From positions 1-39,712 of the forward strand of contig NZ_BANE01000171.1 of NCBI RefSeq assembly GCF_000964405.1: 39,712 bases of DNA. The letters run 5' to 3'. The notes under the pieces are model-generated. The model saw only the letters and a program-made list of their open reading frames with translations. It ran no database searches and was not told the DNA's origin. Positions 25,117 to 33,670 of the stretch are shown here, one piece after another; position 1 is the first letter of the stretch, and each line of letters starts with the position of its first letter. Made by a program: the position numbers and the translations under genes. The stretch is from Novacetimonas hansenii JCM 7643 (lineage in GTDB: Bacteria; Pseudomonadota; Alphaproteobacteria; Acetobacterales; Acetobacteraceae).

Positions 25117-26292
25117 TCAGATCACCTTCAGGTTTTTGTCAAGTTGTGGTGCAACAGTGCTGCCGTCATGCAGGGCGGAAGGAGGATGGACCACAAGCTG
25201 GCTTCCCTCGGGAAGGCCGTCGAGGATTTCCAGCCTGTCACCGAAATCCCGCCCGACCTTGACCTTGTGGATCGTCACCTTGTTATCAGTGCCGACCGTT
25301 TCGACCGAAAGCCCGTCAGCCTCATAGTTCAGGGCTTCTGAAGGAATCATGATAACGGGCGTTGCGCGCGGGAAATCAAAATGGATTGTTGCGTAAAGCC
25401 CTGCTGTCAGGCGACCATCGTGATTGTCGATCTCGATCTCCACAGGCAGCATCCGGCTGCCCTGTTCCAGGGCATGACCCGTGCGCGTCACTGTTCCACG
25501 GAAGGTCTGTCCCGGCCGTTCCGGTACCACGATGGAGGCTGGTTCGCCTACCTTGAGCGTCAGGGCGGCATCTTGGGGCACATGGACACGTACGCGAAGA
25601 CGGTCGGTGCGTGTCACCACAAAGAGTGGTCGCACCTGCGTAGCGTCGGCGCTGACCAGGTCGCCCGCTTCGATATTCCTGATGGTGACAACCCCGTCAT
25701 AAGGGGCTCTTACTGTCGTGTAGGACTGGCGTTGTGCCGTTTCGGCAAGAACGGCATTGGCCGCTGCCTGTTCGGCCTGGCGTGCCCGTTGGGTCAGGCG
25801 GTCCACATCGAAATTCTGTTTGCTGACCGCCCCGCCGCCGACCAACCCGCCTGAGCGCCGCGCCGTAACGCCCGCCAGGTCCAGATTGGCGCGTGCCTGT
25901 GCCAACGTGGCCTGTGCCTGTTCGACGCGATGGTCAAGTTCGGGGGCACGAATGATCGCGAGAACCTGTCCGGTATGCACCGGCGTACCGATATCCACCA
26001 ATCGTGTTTCGATATAGCCTGACGCGCGGGCGTTGATCGCCGAGGTTTCTAGGCCCACCGTTTCCCCTGGCAGATCGAGTGGCACGGCGCTGGTCGATAC
26101 ACGTGCGATCATGGTCCGGACATCAGGGATCTGCTGGCTGCGTTCGGCGGCAATGCTGCGTGCTATGGCCGCGCGTTCGACATGCAGGTAGACCCCGTAT
26201 CCGATCGCGACGATAATCCCCGTCCCGGCGAGGAGGCTGGCGGACAGCGGCCTGCGCTTACGACTGGCGCGTGGGGGAACGGGGTCAGACAT
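25117..26292 (-). CDS. RND efflux periplasmic adaptor (membrane fusion protein)
   Basis: 391 residues from the ATG at 26292, chosen because GAGGA lies 8 nt upstream; an ATG at 26298 and a TTG at 26307 are possible. One N-terminal helix (about 20-37) anchors it. Then come the biotinyl-lipoyl half-motif (INARASGYIETRLVDIGTPV), a hairpin (HRVEQAQATLAQARANLD to RARQAEQAAANAVLAE), the second lipoyl half (YTTVRAPYDGVVTIRNIEAGD), beta barrel and membrane-proximal domain. It overlaps the pump stop by 8 nt and is followed 2 nt later by the channel gene. It links the inner and outer parts of the pump. Substrate unknown. Confidence 0.9.
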   Translation of the reverse strand: MSDPVPPRASRKRRPLSASLLAGTGIIVAIGYGVYLHVERAAIARSIAAERSQQIPDVRTMIARVSTSAVPLDLPGETVGLETSAINARASGYIETRLVDIGTPVHTGQVLAIIRAPELDHRVEQAQATLAQARANLDLAGVTARRSGGLVGGGAVSKQNFDVDRLTQRARQAEQAAANAVLAETAQRQSYTTVRAPYDGVVTIRNIEAGDLVSADATQVRPLFVVTRTDRLRVRVHVPQDAALTLKVGEPASIVVPERPGQTFRGTVTRTGHALEQGSRMLPVEIEIDNHDGRLTAGLYATIHFDFPRATPVIMIPSEALNYEADGLSVETVGTDNKVTIHKVKVGRDFGDRLEILDGLPEGSQLVVHPPSALHDGSTVAPQLDKNLKVI

Positions 26293-29200
26293 TCTCATAT
26301 TCCTCAAGTATGCGGGTCTCGTTCCGGCGCAGGCGGCTGTAGAGCCAGGGGACGATAAAGAGGGTCGTGCAGGTTCCGATCATCAGCCCACCGATCACGG
26401 CACGACCCAGCGGTGCGTTCTGTTCGCCGCCGTCCCCAAGTCCGAGCGACATCGGCAACATTCCGATTACCATCGCCAGGGACGTCATCAGGATTGGCCG
26501 CAGACGTTCCCGACCGGCCTCCATTGCGGCTTGCATGGCATTCAGTCCGTGCGCGCGGCGCTCCTTTGCAAAGGTGACGAGAAGGATGGAGTTCGCGCTC
26601 GCGACACCAACGCTCATGATCGCGCCCATAAGGGAGGGGACAGAGAAAGTGGTTCCTGTCACGAAAAGCATGAGTACGATGCCGCACATGGCTCCCGGCA
26701 GGCCGAGTATGACCACCAGCGGGTCCATAAAGGACTGGAAATTGACGACCATGAGCAGGTAGACCGCGATGGCCGCCACCAGCAGGCCGATTTCGAGACG
26801 CGTGAACGACGTGTTCATGCTGTCGATCTGTCCTGCAATCTCAATATTATTACCAGGCTTCAGCTCAGATCTATGCCGCATTACAATCCGACCGATATCG
26901 TGTGCAATGCTCCCGAGGTCACGATTTTCGGCGCTGGCATCAATGTCCAGAACGGGTTGGATGTTGCTGTGTGAAATTACGTCAGGGGCCACCGTGCGTT
27001 CAATGGTGGCGACATTCCTTAACAGGGTGGGGACAGACGTGGCCTGGGATGCGTTTCCGGCCACGACCAGCTTGCCCAGGTCATCAACGGTATTGACCTG
27101 ATATTGCGGTGTCTGCACAGCGACCGGATACAGTGTTCCCATCTGCGGGTCAGGCCAGAAGTTCGGTGTGACGGTATTGGAAGAAGCCTGTAAGACCATC
27201 ACGCTACGTGCGACATCGTTCAGTACCAGATTGAGGTCCTGCGCGCGTTCACGGTCGATCGATACATTCAGGGCCGGCGCTGCGAGTTGCTGGTGCAGAT
27301 GTACATCCACCAGACCACGCACATGACGCATCTCCGCCATGATTTTGTCCATGACAACACGGTTATTCGCCTGATCATATCCCGTAATCCGGACGTCAAT
27401 CTGGGAAGTCAGGCCGAAATTGAGGATCTGTGTCACCATGTCGGCGGGTTGGAAGTAAAACACGACATCAGGGAACCGCTTGGCCAGCACAGTGCGCAGG
27501 CGGCTGATATATTGCGCGGTGGGGTGATGGTTTTCCGTTAATGCCACCATAATCTGTCCGTCATTCGGGCCAATTGTGGAGCCATCGTCAAATGGCATGG
27601 AATAGCGAAAGGGAATGCCAATATCATCAAGCACCAGTTCGCGTTCATTTGTGGGAACGATTTCCCGGATTGTATCTTCGACCTGATCGAAAATTCGTTC
27701 TGTCGTTTCGATCCGGGTCCCGGCAGGTGCGCGGACATGAAGCTTGAATTCGCCTGCATCTATACTCGGAAAGAAGTCCTGCCCAACCTGTGCTGCAAGC
27801 AGCACGGCCCCCAAGATGAAGATCCCCCCCAGCGCCGGGGCTTTCCATGTGCTTTGCAGAAGGGCGGAGAGCGCATTTTCATAACGCGTGCGAAGACGTT
27901 CGAACCGGGCATCGAATTTCGCACCGAAACGTTCGAACACCGTAGGTGGCTTGCCTGTTTCCTTGCGGCGTTTTCTGGCCTGTTCTTCGGAGCGCAGGAG
28001 AAGGGCTGCAAAAATCGGCACAAGTGTCCGGCTGATGGCGTAGGAGGCCAGCATGGCATACACTACGGCCAGTGCCATGGGTGTAAACAGGAACCTTGAT
28101 GGTCCTGTCAGGAACTCGACGGACACAAATACGCATGAAATTGCCAGCGTTGACACAAGAGTTGGCAGTGCAATACCCGCGGCACCATCCAGTACGGCCC
28201 TGCGCAGTTCGGCGCCATCATGATGCAGGCGATGGATGTTCTCGATCGTGACCGTTGCGTCATCAACAAGGATACCCACAGCCAGTGCCAGACCGCCCAG
28301 CGTCATCAGATTCAGGGTTTCACCGGTTGCAGACAGGATGGCAATCGAAGAAAGAATGGCAAGCGGAATAGACACGGCGACGATCAATGTCGAACGCCAG
28401 CTCGACAGGAACGCAAGGATCATGGCAGCAGTCAGCAGCCCGGCGATGATGGCTTCTGACGCAACCCCCTTGATCGCTGCCTTGACGAACAGGGATTGGT
28501 CAAACAGTTCGTCAATCTTCATGCCAGGCGGTGCGGCAGCCCGGGAAATCGGCAGCACGGTGTTACGCATGGCGTTGACGACGGCAAGTGTGGAGGCATT
28601 CCCGGCCTTCATGATTCGTAACAGGACAGAACGCTGACCTTCACGGCGGACAATGTTGTGCTGTACTTCCCAGCCATCACGAACCTGTGCAACATCGCGG
28701 ATACGGATGATGGCGCCTGTCACGGGATCTTTGCGCAGGGGAATATTATTCAACTGTGCAGAAAAATAGGGGATGCCGTTCATCTGGATGTTATATTGCG
28801 ATGGCCCGAATTTTACCGTTCCACCGGGCAGCGTCAGGTTCTGGGCATTGATGGCGTTGGACACATCCAGTGGACTGATCTTTAGGGCCTGCAGCTTGGT
28901 CGGGTCGATATCGACCATGATCTGGCGGATCTTGCCGCCGTGTGGGGGAGGCAACAGCGTGCCTGGAACCGGGGCCATCTGCTGGCGCAGGCGATACACG
29001 CCATAGTCGTAAAGTTCACTTTCGCTGAGTTTGTCGGAAGACAGGGAAAGCTGAAGGACCGCAACACTTGATGCGCTGTACTGCATGATAATCGGGGGTT
29101 GCACACCGGGGGGAAGCTGGGCGCGGATCGACTGTGTCGCGGCCACTGTCTGGCCGAGTGCCACGCCAATATCCACGCCAGGTTGGAAATACAGCTTTTG

Positions 29201-29473
29201 AAGTACCAGGCCTGGTGTTGTCTGGCTTTCGATTGTCCGTAGGTTATTGACAAAAAAGCTATGGGAAAATTCCGTATAGGTACTGATGCGCTTTTCGGTT
29301 TCTGGTGCTGACAGGCCGTCATAATACCAGACGACAGTAACGACCGGGATGTCGATATTCGGGAAAATATCGGTTGGTGTCCTGAAGATGGCCGAAATGC
29401 CAAGCAGAAGGATCAGCACTCCCCCAACGATAAAAGTATATGGCTTTCGGAGCGCAAGACCAACAATGCCCAT
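26285..29473 (-). CDS. RND efflux pump inner-membrane permease
   Basis: 1062 residues, 12 helices and two large periplasmic loops. Helix 4 carries the proton-relay pair in AVGILVDDATVTIENIHR. The first half starts IVGLALRKPYTFIVGGVLIL and FPNIDIPVVTVVWYYDGLSA. The second half contains VGQDFFPSIDAGEFKLHVRAP and ends GRAVIGGLMIGTCTTLFIVP. The non-acidic VVWYYDGLSAPETEKR loop and a central linker rich in charge (SEEQARKRRKETGKPP) place it nearer the multidrug/organic-solvent pumps often annotated as AcrB/CzcA-like in acetic acid bacteria; it is not a classic metal pump. It is first in the operon and divergent from an exported methyltransferase gene. Confidence 0.9.
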   Translation of the reverse strand: MGIVGLALRKPYTFIVGGVLILLLGISAIFRTPTDIFPNIDIPVVTVVWYYDGLSAPETEKRISTYTEFSHSFFVNNLRTIESQTTPGLVLQKLYFQPGVDIGVALGQTVAATQSIRAQLPPGVQPPIIMQYSASSVAVLQLSLSSDKLSESELYDYGVYRLRQQMAPVPGTLLPPPHGGKIRQIMVDIDPTKLQALKISPLDVSNAINAQNLTLPGGTVKFGPSQYNIQMNGIPYFSAQLNNIPLRKDPVTGAIIRIRDVAQVRDGWEVQHNIVRREGQRSVLLRIMKAGNASTLAVVNAMRNTVLPISRAAAPPGMKIDELFDQSLFVKAAIKGVASEAIIAGLLTAAMILAFLSSWRSTLIVAVSIPLAILSSIAILSATGETLNLMTLGGLALAVGILVDDATVTIENIHRLHHDGAELRRAVLDGAAGIALPTLVSTLAISCVFVSVEFLTGPSRFLFTPMALAVVYAMLASYAISRTLVPIFAALLLRSEEQARKRRKETGKPPTVFERFGAKFDARFERLRTRYENALSALLQSTWKAPALGGIFILGAVLLAAQVGQDFFPSIDAGEFKLHVRAPAGTRIETTERIFDQVEDTIREIVPTNERELVLDDIGIPFRYSMPFDDGSTIGPNDGQIMVALTENHHPTAQYISRLRTVLAKRFPDVVFYFQPADMVTQILNFGLTSQIDVRITGYDQANNRVVMDKIMAEMRHVRGLVDVHLHQQLAAPALNVSIDRERAQDLNLVLNDVARSVMVLQASSNTVTPNFWPDPQMGTLYPVAVQTPQYQVNTVDDLGKLVVAGNASQATSVPTLLRNVATIERTVAPDVISHSNIQPVLDIDASAENRDLGSIAHDIGRIVMRHRSELKPGNNIEIAGQIDSMNTSFTRLEIGLLVAAIAVYLLMVVNFQSFMDPLVVILGLPGAMCGIVLMLFVTGTTFSVPSLMGAIMSVGVASANSILLVTFAKERRAHGLNAMQAAMEAGRERLRPILMTSLAMVIGMLPMSLGLGDGGEQNAPLGRAVIGGLMIGTCTTLFIVPWLYSRLRRNETRILEEYENV

Positions 29474-29883
29474 GAATTGGCAATTTCCTCTTTTCGCATC
29501 TGGTGGGGGATAACTGTGGAAAATTGATTGCCATGTTGCGCGATGTCAGATGGCATCGGTATTGATGCATGAATGGTCATAGTAATTTATCCCATCTTCT
29601 TGCGACTAGCCGCTATATTTTGAATATGATTATGAATTTCATTCATTAATCATCCACAGGATATGGAGCCTTGAAAATTCTGTCTGGATAAAATGAAGTA
29701 TTGCGTCATTGATGCGCCTCTCTGATATTTGTCGAGGGAATGCATCATGAGACGGCCTGACTGTCGCATTCATGAGCACAATCGAAGGGCGTATGCGTCT
29801 ACAGGGGGCTAATCGCGCTTGTGATGAAACCCTATATAGGGAAATATCAGGGATTCTGGCATAGGAACGGATATAGAAAAATC
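29474..29883. promoter_or_regulatory. divergent RND/methyltransferase promoter region
   Basis: A 410-bp gap holds no credible gene. It contains the palindrome ATGAAT-TTC-ATTCAT at 29632-29646, roughly midway. The identical half-sites and spacing recur at 31592-31606 upstream of the MFS exporter, so this is a good candidate operator for a shared regulator not encoded here. Confidence 0.5.
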
Positions 29884-30666
29884 ATGAAAGCAGTTTATCC
29901 TCTCGTATGCGCGGTTGCCATGACCATGACTGGGCAGGCATTGGCGGCGCCGACGCTGGAACAGGCTGTTCATTCTTCCACCCGGGATGCCAAGTTTATC
30001 GCGCGCGATCCAATCCGGCATCCTGTGGAGGAATTGCATTTTTTTGGTCTGCGCCCTGATGCCCGCGTTGTGGAAATTTGGCCGGGAGGAGGATACTGGA
30101 CGCAGATCCTTGGCCCCTATTTGCACGATCGGGGGAGCTATACTCTGGCGTTTGGTCCCGAAGATGGGGCCGGTTCAGCCTTCAGCAAGATGCTGGCCGC
30201 ACATCCGCAACTTGCGCAGACGTTCAGGACCACACGGTTTGATGGCGAACATCCTGATTTCGCCTTGCCTGACAGTGCTGATCTTGTTTTGACATTCCGT
30301 AACCTTCATAACTGGATGGAAGCCGGGAACGCGCCACAGATGCTCGCGGCAATCCACCGGGTCCTCAGGTCGGGGGGAATATTCGGCGTTGAAGACCATC
30401 GCGGCCATACGGATGCCGTGCAGGATCCGCATGCGGGTGATGGGTATGTGCGCCAGTCTTATGCGATCTCGTTGATTGAAAAAGCAGGGTTCAAGCTGGT
30501 TGGTACGTCGGAAATCAATGCCAATCCGCGTGATACGGCCAACTGGCCAAAAGGCGTGTGGACACTACCGCCGACCTTTGCCCTTGGGGACACGGATCGT
30601 GCCAAATATGCCGCGATCGGGGAGGGGGATAATTTCGTCCTCAAATTCCAGAAAATCGACCGTTAA
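29884..30666 (+). CDS. exported SAM-methyltransferase-like protein
   Basis: 260 residues from the ATG at 29884. The first 22 form a Sec signal peptide ([19 protein letters not shown]). The rest is a class I methyltransferase fold: [16 protein letters not shown] (SAM loop), [35 protein letters not shown] and [16 protein letters not shown]. This matches the predicted methyltransferases of the COG4798 kind, which often carry signal peptides. SAM is not known to be abundant in the periplasm, so either it is a binding relic or it acts before export. It is followed 17 nt later by an SDR, probably in one transcript. The fold is fairly sure, the function unknown. Confidence 0.75.
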   Translation: MKAVYPLVCAVAMTMTGQALAAPTLEQAVHSSTRDAKFIARDPIRHPVEELHFFGLRPDARVVEIWPGGGYWTQILGPYLHDRGSYTLAFGPEDGAGSAFSKMLAAHPQLAQTFRTTRFDGEHPDFALPDSADLVLTFRNLHNWMEAGNAPQMLAAIHRVLRSGGIFGVEDHRGHTDAVQDPHAGDGYVRQSYAISLIEKAGFKLVGTSEINANPRDTANWPKGVWTLPPTFALGDTDRAKYAAIGEGDNFVLKFQKIDR

Positions 30667-30683
30667 AAATACGGAGAATGATC

Positions 30684-31430
30684 ATGAATAACAATGTTAC
30701 GGACAAGATCGTTGTCATTACGGGGGCAAGCAGCGGTCTGGGGGCGGAAGCCGCACGGCACCTGGCGGGGTTGGGGGGCACTGTTGTACTTGGTGCGCGG
30801 CGCGAAGACCGTATCAAAACACTTGCCGACAGTATCCTTGCCAAAGGTGGCAAGGCTCTGGCGATTGAAACGGACGTGACGGACCGTGCCTCGGTCCAGA
30901 AACTTGTTGATACGGCCGTCAAAACTTATGGCCGCATTGACGTGCTTCTGAATAATGCAGGGGTTATGCCTTTGTCGCCACTCGAAAAACTGCGCGTTGA
31001 TGAGTGGGACTTGATGATTGATGTCAATATCAAAGGCGTCCTGTATGGCATTGCGGCAGCTCTGCCCCATATGAAAGCACAGAAGAGCGGCCATATCATC
31101 AACGTATCGTCTGTCGCAGGCCATCGCGTTCTTGAAAACAGTGCTGTGTATTCGGCCACAAAATTTGCTGTCCGTGCTCTTTCGGAAGGGCTGCGGGGAG
31201 AAGTGAAGCCGTATAACATGCGCACGACGGTCATTTCACCGGGGGCGGTTCAGTCTGAACTGCTTAATGGCATCCATGATGAAGCAACTGCCGAACAGCT
31301 CCAGAAGTTTGTGCCGAATATTGCTATTGGTGCTGACTCGTTTGCAAGATGCGTGGCATTCGCCATCAATCAGCCGGAAGATGTCGATATCAACGAAATT
31401 CTTTTCCGCCCTACCAGGCAACAGATTTAA
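30684..31430 (+). CDS. SDR-family oxidoreductase
   Basis: 248 residues from the ATG at 30684, chosen over 30678 because GGAG is 7 nt upstream. TGASSGLG (13-20), NNAG (90-93), Ser142/143, Tyr156 and Lys160 (VYSATK) are intact. GARRED after the second strand suggests NADP preference. The subtype resembles YdfG-like serine/3-hydroxy acid or broad carbonyl reductases; the C-terminal RPTRQQ end is typical of that group. It directly follows the exported methyltransferase-like gene. A role in detoxifying reactive carbonyls alongside the efflux and aldehyde-oxidation genes is plausible, not shown. Confidence 0.83.
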   Translation: MNNNVTDKIVVITGASSGLGAEAARHLAGLGGTVVLGARREDRIKTLADSILAKGGKALAIETDVTDRASVQKLVDTAVKTYGRIDVLLNNAGVMPLSPLEKLRVDEWDLMIDVNIKGVLYGIAAALPHMKAQKSGHIINVSSVAGHRVLENSAVYSATKFAVRALSEGLRGEVKPYNMRTTVISPGAVQSELLNGIHDEATAEQLQKFVPNIAIGADSFARCVAFAINQPEDVDINEILFRPTRQQI

Positions 31431-31591
31431 GATGGGGCAGATTATATAAATTTATTGTGGATGCGCCGTATACTTGGACATTGCGGCCCATTTGCATGAG
31501 ACCATGAAGAAATTATCGGCAGCTTCTGCCTGAGTGCCGGCACATGTCCTGATATCTGTCGGCACAGCATAATACCAGCCCCAGAGCATTC

Positions 31592-31606
31592 ATGAATATA
31601 ATTCAT
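31592..31606. promoter_or_regulatory. palindrome ATGAAT-ATA-ATTCAT
   Basis: A 15-bp inverted repeat just upstream of the small ORF and MFS gene. It matches the half-sites and 3-bp spacing of 29632-29646. It is flanked by extra ATTCATGAAT symmetry (31588-31597). Confidence 0.5.
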
Positions 31607-31637
31607 GATAGTACTCGTTTTATTGGGGCTAGTCTAT

Positions 31638-31781
31638 ATGCCATTCATTCCTTATGTCTTCTATCACACCTCACCTGCCACAATGCATGAGATAGGCTGG
31701 CACATGGCAATAATGTGTCTGATGGCTGGTGCCTTGTTGATCTCTTGCATGATTATGAGGGAGGTCCATGGGTGTAAATGA
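31638..31781 (+). CDS. possible 47-residue membrane peptide
   Basis: An ATG at 31638 with GGGG a short way upstream opens a 47-codon frame: MPFIPYVFYHTSPATMHEIG, then a hydrophobic stretch WHMAIMCLMAGALLISCMIM and a polar end EVHGCK. One transmembrane helix is likely. It ends 18 nt before the MFS start and lies behind a palindrome, so it could be a co-expressed small membrane protein or a leader peptide. No family is recognised; the composition may be chance. Confidence 0.35.
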   Translation: MPFIPYVFYHTSPATMHEIGWHMAIMCLMAGALLISCMIMREVHGCK

Positions 31782-31799
31782 TCGTAATATTGAGGCAGA

Positions 31800-32999
31800 A
31801 TGGACACTATCTCTCAAACAGCTCCTGAAATGATCCAGAATGCCGATAGTCAGGCAGGGTCTTGGGGCGCCGTGCTTGCCATGTCTCTGGGGGCCTTTGC
31901 GCTCGTTGCATCCGAATTCATGCCAGTCAGCCTTCTGACCCCGATTGCAGCGGATCTTCATATCAGTGAAGGGCAGGCGGGACAGGCCATTTCGGTATCC
32001 GGCGCATTTGCGGTCCTGACAAGTCTGTGTATTGCATCGCTTGCCAAGGGTGTGAATCGCAAGACGCTGTTACTGGCCCTCATTGGTATGATGATTGTTT
32101 CCGGGACAGTTGTGTCCCTCGCACCGAACTATATCATCTTCATGTTCGGGCGGGCGATGATTGGTGTCGTGATCGGCGGTTTCTGGTCGATGTCGGCTGC
32201 TACGGCCATGCGCCTTGTCGAAGATCATCATGTGCCACGTGCGCTTGCGATCCTGAATGGTGGAAATGCCCTTGCGACGGTTATTGCGGCGCCCGCCGGA
32301 AGTTTTCTGGGTAGTCTTATTGGATGGCGCGGTGCATTTTTCTGTGTGGTGCCTGTGGCTGTCATTGTTTTCGCCTGGCAGGTTCTCAGCCTTCCGTCCA
32401 TGCCAAGTGAACGTCATCGACACTCTGCAAGCGTTTTTGCTCTGTTGACGCGACCGATCGTCAGAATGGGAATGGTCGCGGTCAGTCTCTTTTTCATGGG
32501 ACAGTTCACACTTTTTACATATGTCAGGCCATTTCTTGAAACAGTTGCCCATGTTGATGTGTCCACCCTGTCGCTGATCCTGCTGTTGATGGGGGTTTCC
32601 GGCTTTGTTGGTACTGTGCTGATCGGGGGGGCATTGAAAAAAAGTATCTATCCGGTTCTGATCGTCATTCCGCTCCTGATGGCCATCATGGCCGTCGGCC
32701 TCATTGTGCTGGGGAAATGGGTTGTCGTTTCTGCCATGATACTGACTGCATGGGGCCTGTTTGCGACATCAGCGCCTGTGGGATGGTGGACGTGGCTGGC
32801 CCGTACGCTTCCGCAGGATGCAGAAGCCGGAGGTGGGCTTATGGTTGCCGTCGTCCAGCTTGCCATCACGCTGGGGGCGACCTGTGGGGGCCTCCTCTTT
32901 GATGGGATCGGTTATCAGGCCACATTTGCCGCCAGTGCGCTTGTGCTTGTGATTGCGGCACTACTGGCGTTTGCAACGATGAAGACAGGGCATGCCTGA
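31800..32999 (+). CDS. NepI-like MFS exporter
   Basis: 399 residues, 12 helices, with GAGG about 6 nt upstream of the ATG. Long matches to the E. coli purine-ribonucleoside exporter NepI come from memory: VASEFMPVSLLTPIAADLHI, SEGQAGQAISVSGAFA, GGFWSMSAATAMRLV, AAPAGSFLGSLIGWR, GQFTLFTYVRPFLE and PVGWWTWLARTLP then GGLMVAVVQLAITLGA. Alignment runs end to end, so this belongs to the DHA1/NepI branch. It should export a nucleoside-like or other small solute by proton antiport. It may share the ATGAAT palindrome control with the RND/methyltransferase divergon. Confidence 0.85.
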   Translation: MDTISQTAPEMIQNADSQAGSWGAVLAMSLGAFALVASEFMPVSLLTPIAADLHISEGQAGQAISVSGAFAVLTSLCIASLAKGVNRKTLLLALIGMMIVSGTVVSLAPNYIIFMFGRAMIGVVIGGFWSMSAATAMRLVEDHHVPRALAILNGGNALATVIAAPAGSFLGSLIGWRGAFFCVVPVAVIVFAWQVLSLPSMPSERHRHSASVFALLTRPIVRMGMVAVSLFFMGQFTLFTYVRPFLETVAHVDVSTLSLILLLMGVSGFVGTVLIGGALKKSIYPVLIVIPLLMAIMAVGLIVLGKWVVVSAMILTAWGLFATSAPVGWWTWLARTLPQDAEAGGGLMVAVVQLAITLGATCGGLLFDGIGYQATFAASALVLVIAALLAFATMKTGHA

Positions 33000-33071
33000 C
33001 CATGACGATGTAAGGCGGATGCAGGCATATCTGCCACCGGGGCAGAAAAGGTTAGGTTTTTATAGGGAGTG

Positions 33072-33085
33072 CAGAAATATTTCTG
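33072..33085. promoter_or_regulatory. 14-bp palindrome before the aldehyde oxidoreductase operon
   Basis: CAGAAATATTTCTG is a perfect palindrome in the 197-bp gap upstream of the 2Fe-2S subunit. It could be an operator, or part of the promoter of this operon. Confidence 0.45.
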
Positions 33086-33196
33086 TATTGACTGGATATT
33101 TCCGATCAATGTCTCCCATCAGGATCGGGGCGTGTACTGGTCCCATTGGTCATGCAAACAGCAAGCTGGACATTCTTACTTGGCGACGGGGCGTTG

Positions 33197-33670
33197 ATGG
33201 AACTGACGATTAATGGTGCGCGGCACCACATTGATGTTGAGCCGGATACCCCTTTGTTGTGGGTGCTGCGTGATGACCTGCAGATGACGGGCACCAAATA
33301 CGGATGTGGCCTTGCGCAGTGTGGTGCCTGCACGGTGCTTGTCAATGGCAATGCAGTCCGATCCTGTGTCATGCCGGTCGGCGAAGTGGGGGCGGCAGAA
33401 ATTACAACCATCGAAGCAATCGAACAGGACAGGATCGGCAAACGGGTTGTTGCTGCATGGGTCAGGCATCAGGTACCGCAATGCGGCTATTGCCAGTCCG
33501 GGCAGGTGATGGCGGCGACATCGCTACTCATGCGGACTGCGCATCCCACGGATGAGGATATCAGGGCGGCGATGGTCAATCTCTGTCGTTGTGGTACCTA
33601 TAACGCCATCAAGGCGGCAATCCACGAACTGGCTGACACGACGGAAGGAAAGGGGCTGGACAGTGACTGA
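33197..33670 (+). CDS. 2Fe-2S subunit of a molybdopterin aldehyde oxidoreductase
   Basis: 157 residues from the ATG at 33197; an upstream start at 33146 would add residues foreign to the family. Cys37, 42, 45 and 57 (YGCGLAQCGAC ... C) bind the plant-ferredoxin cluster. Cys96, 99, 130 and 132 (QCGYCQSGQ ... NLCRCGTY) bind the second cluster. The fold is that of the IorA or membrane aldehyde dehydrogenase small subunit of acetic acid bacteria. There is no signal peptide, so export must be by piggyback on the Tat-targeted large subunit. It overlaps the next start by 8 nt. Confidence 0.9.
   Translation: MELTINGARHHIDVEPDTPLLWVLRDDLQMTGTKYGCGLAQCGACTVLVNGNAVRSCVMPVGEVGAAEITTIEAIEQDRIGKRVVAAWVRHQVPQCGYCQSGQVMAATSLLMRTAHPTDEDIRAAMVNLCRCGTYNAIKAAIHELADTTEGKGLDSD

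Noticed and set aside
30663-31124. 153-codon minus-strand ORF inside the SDR
   Set aside because: Shadow of a well-supported SDR with intact catalytic residues.
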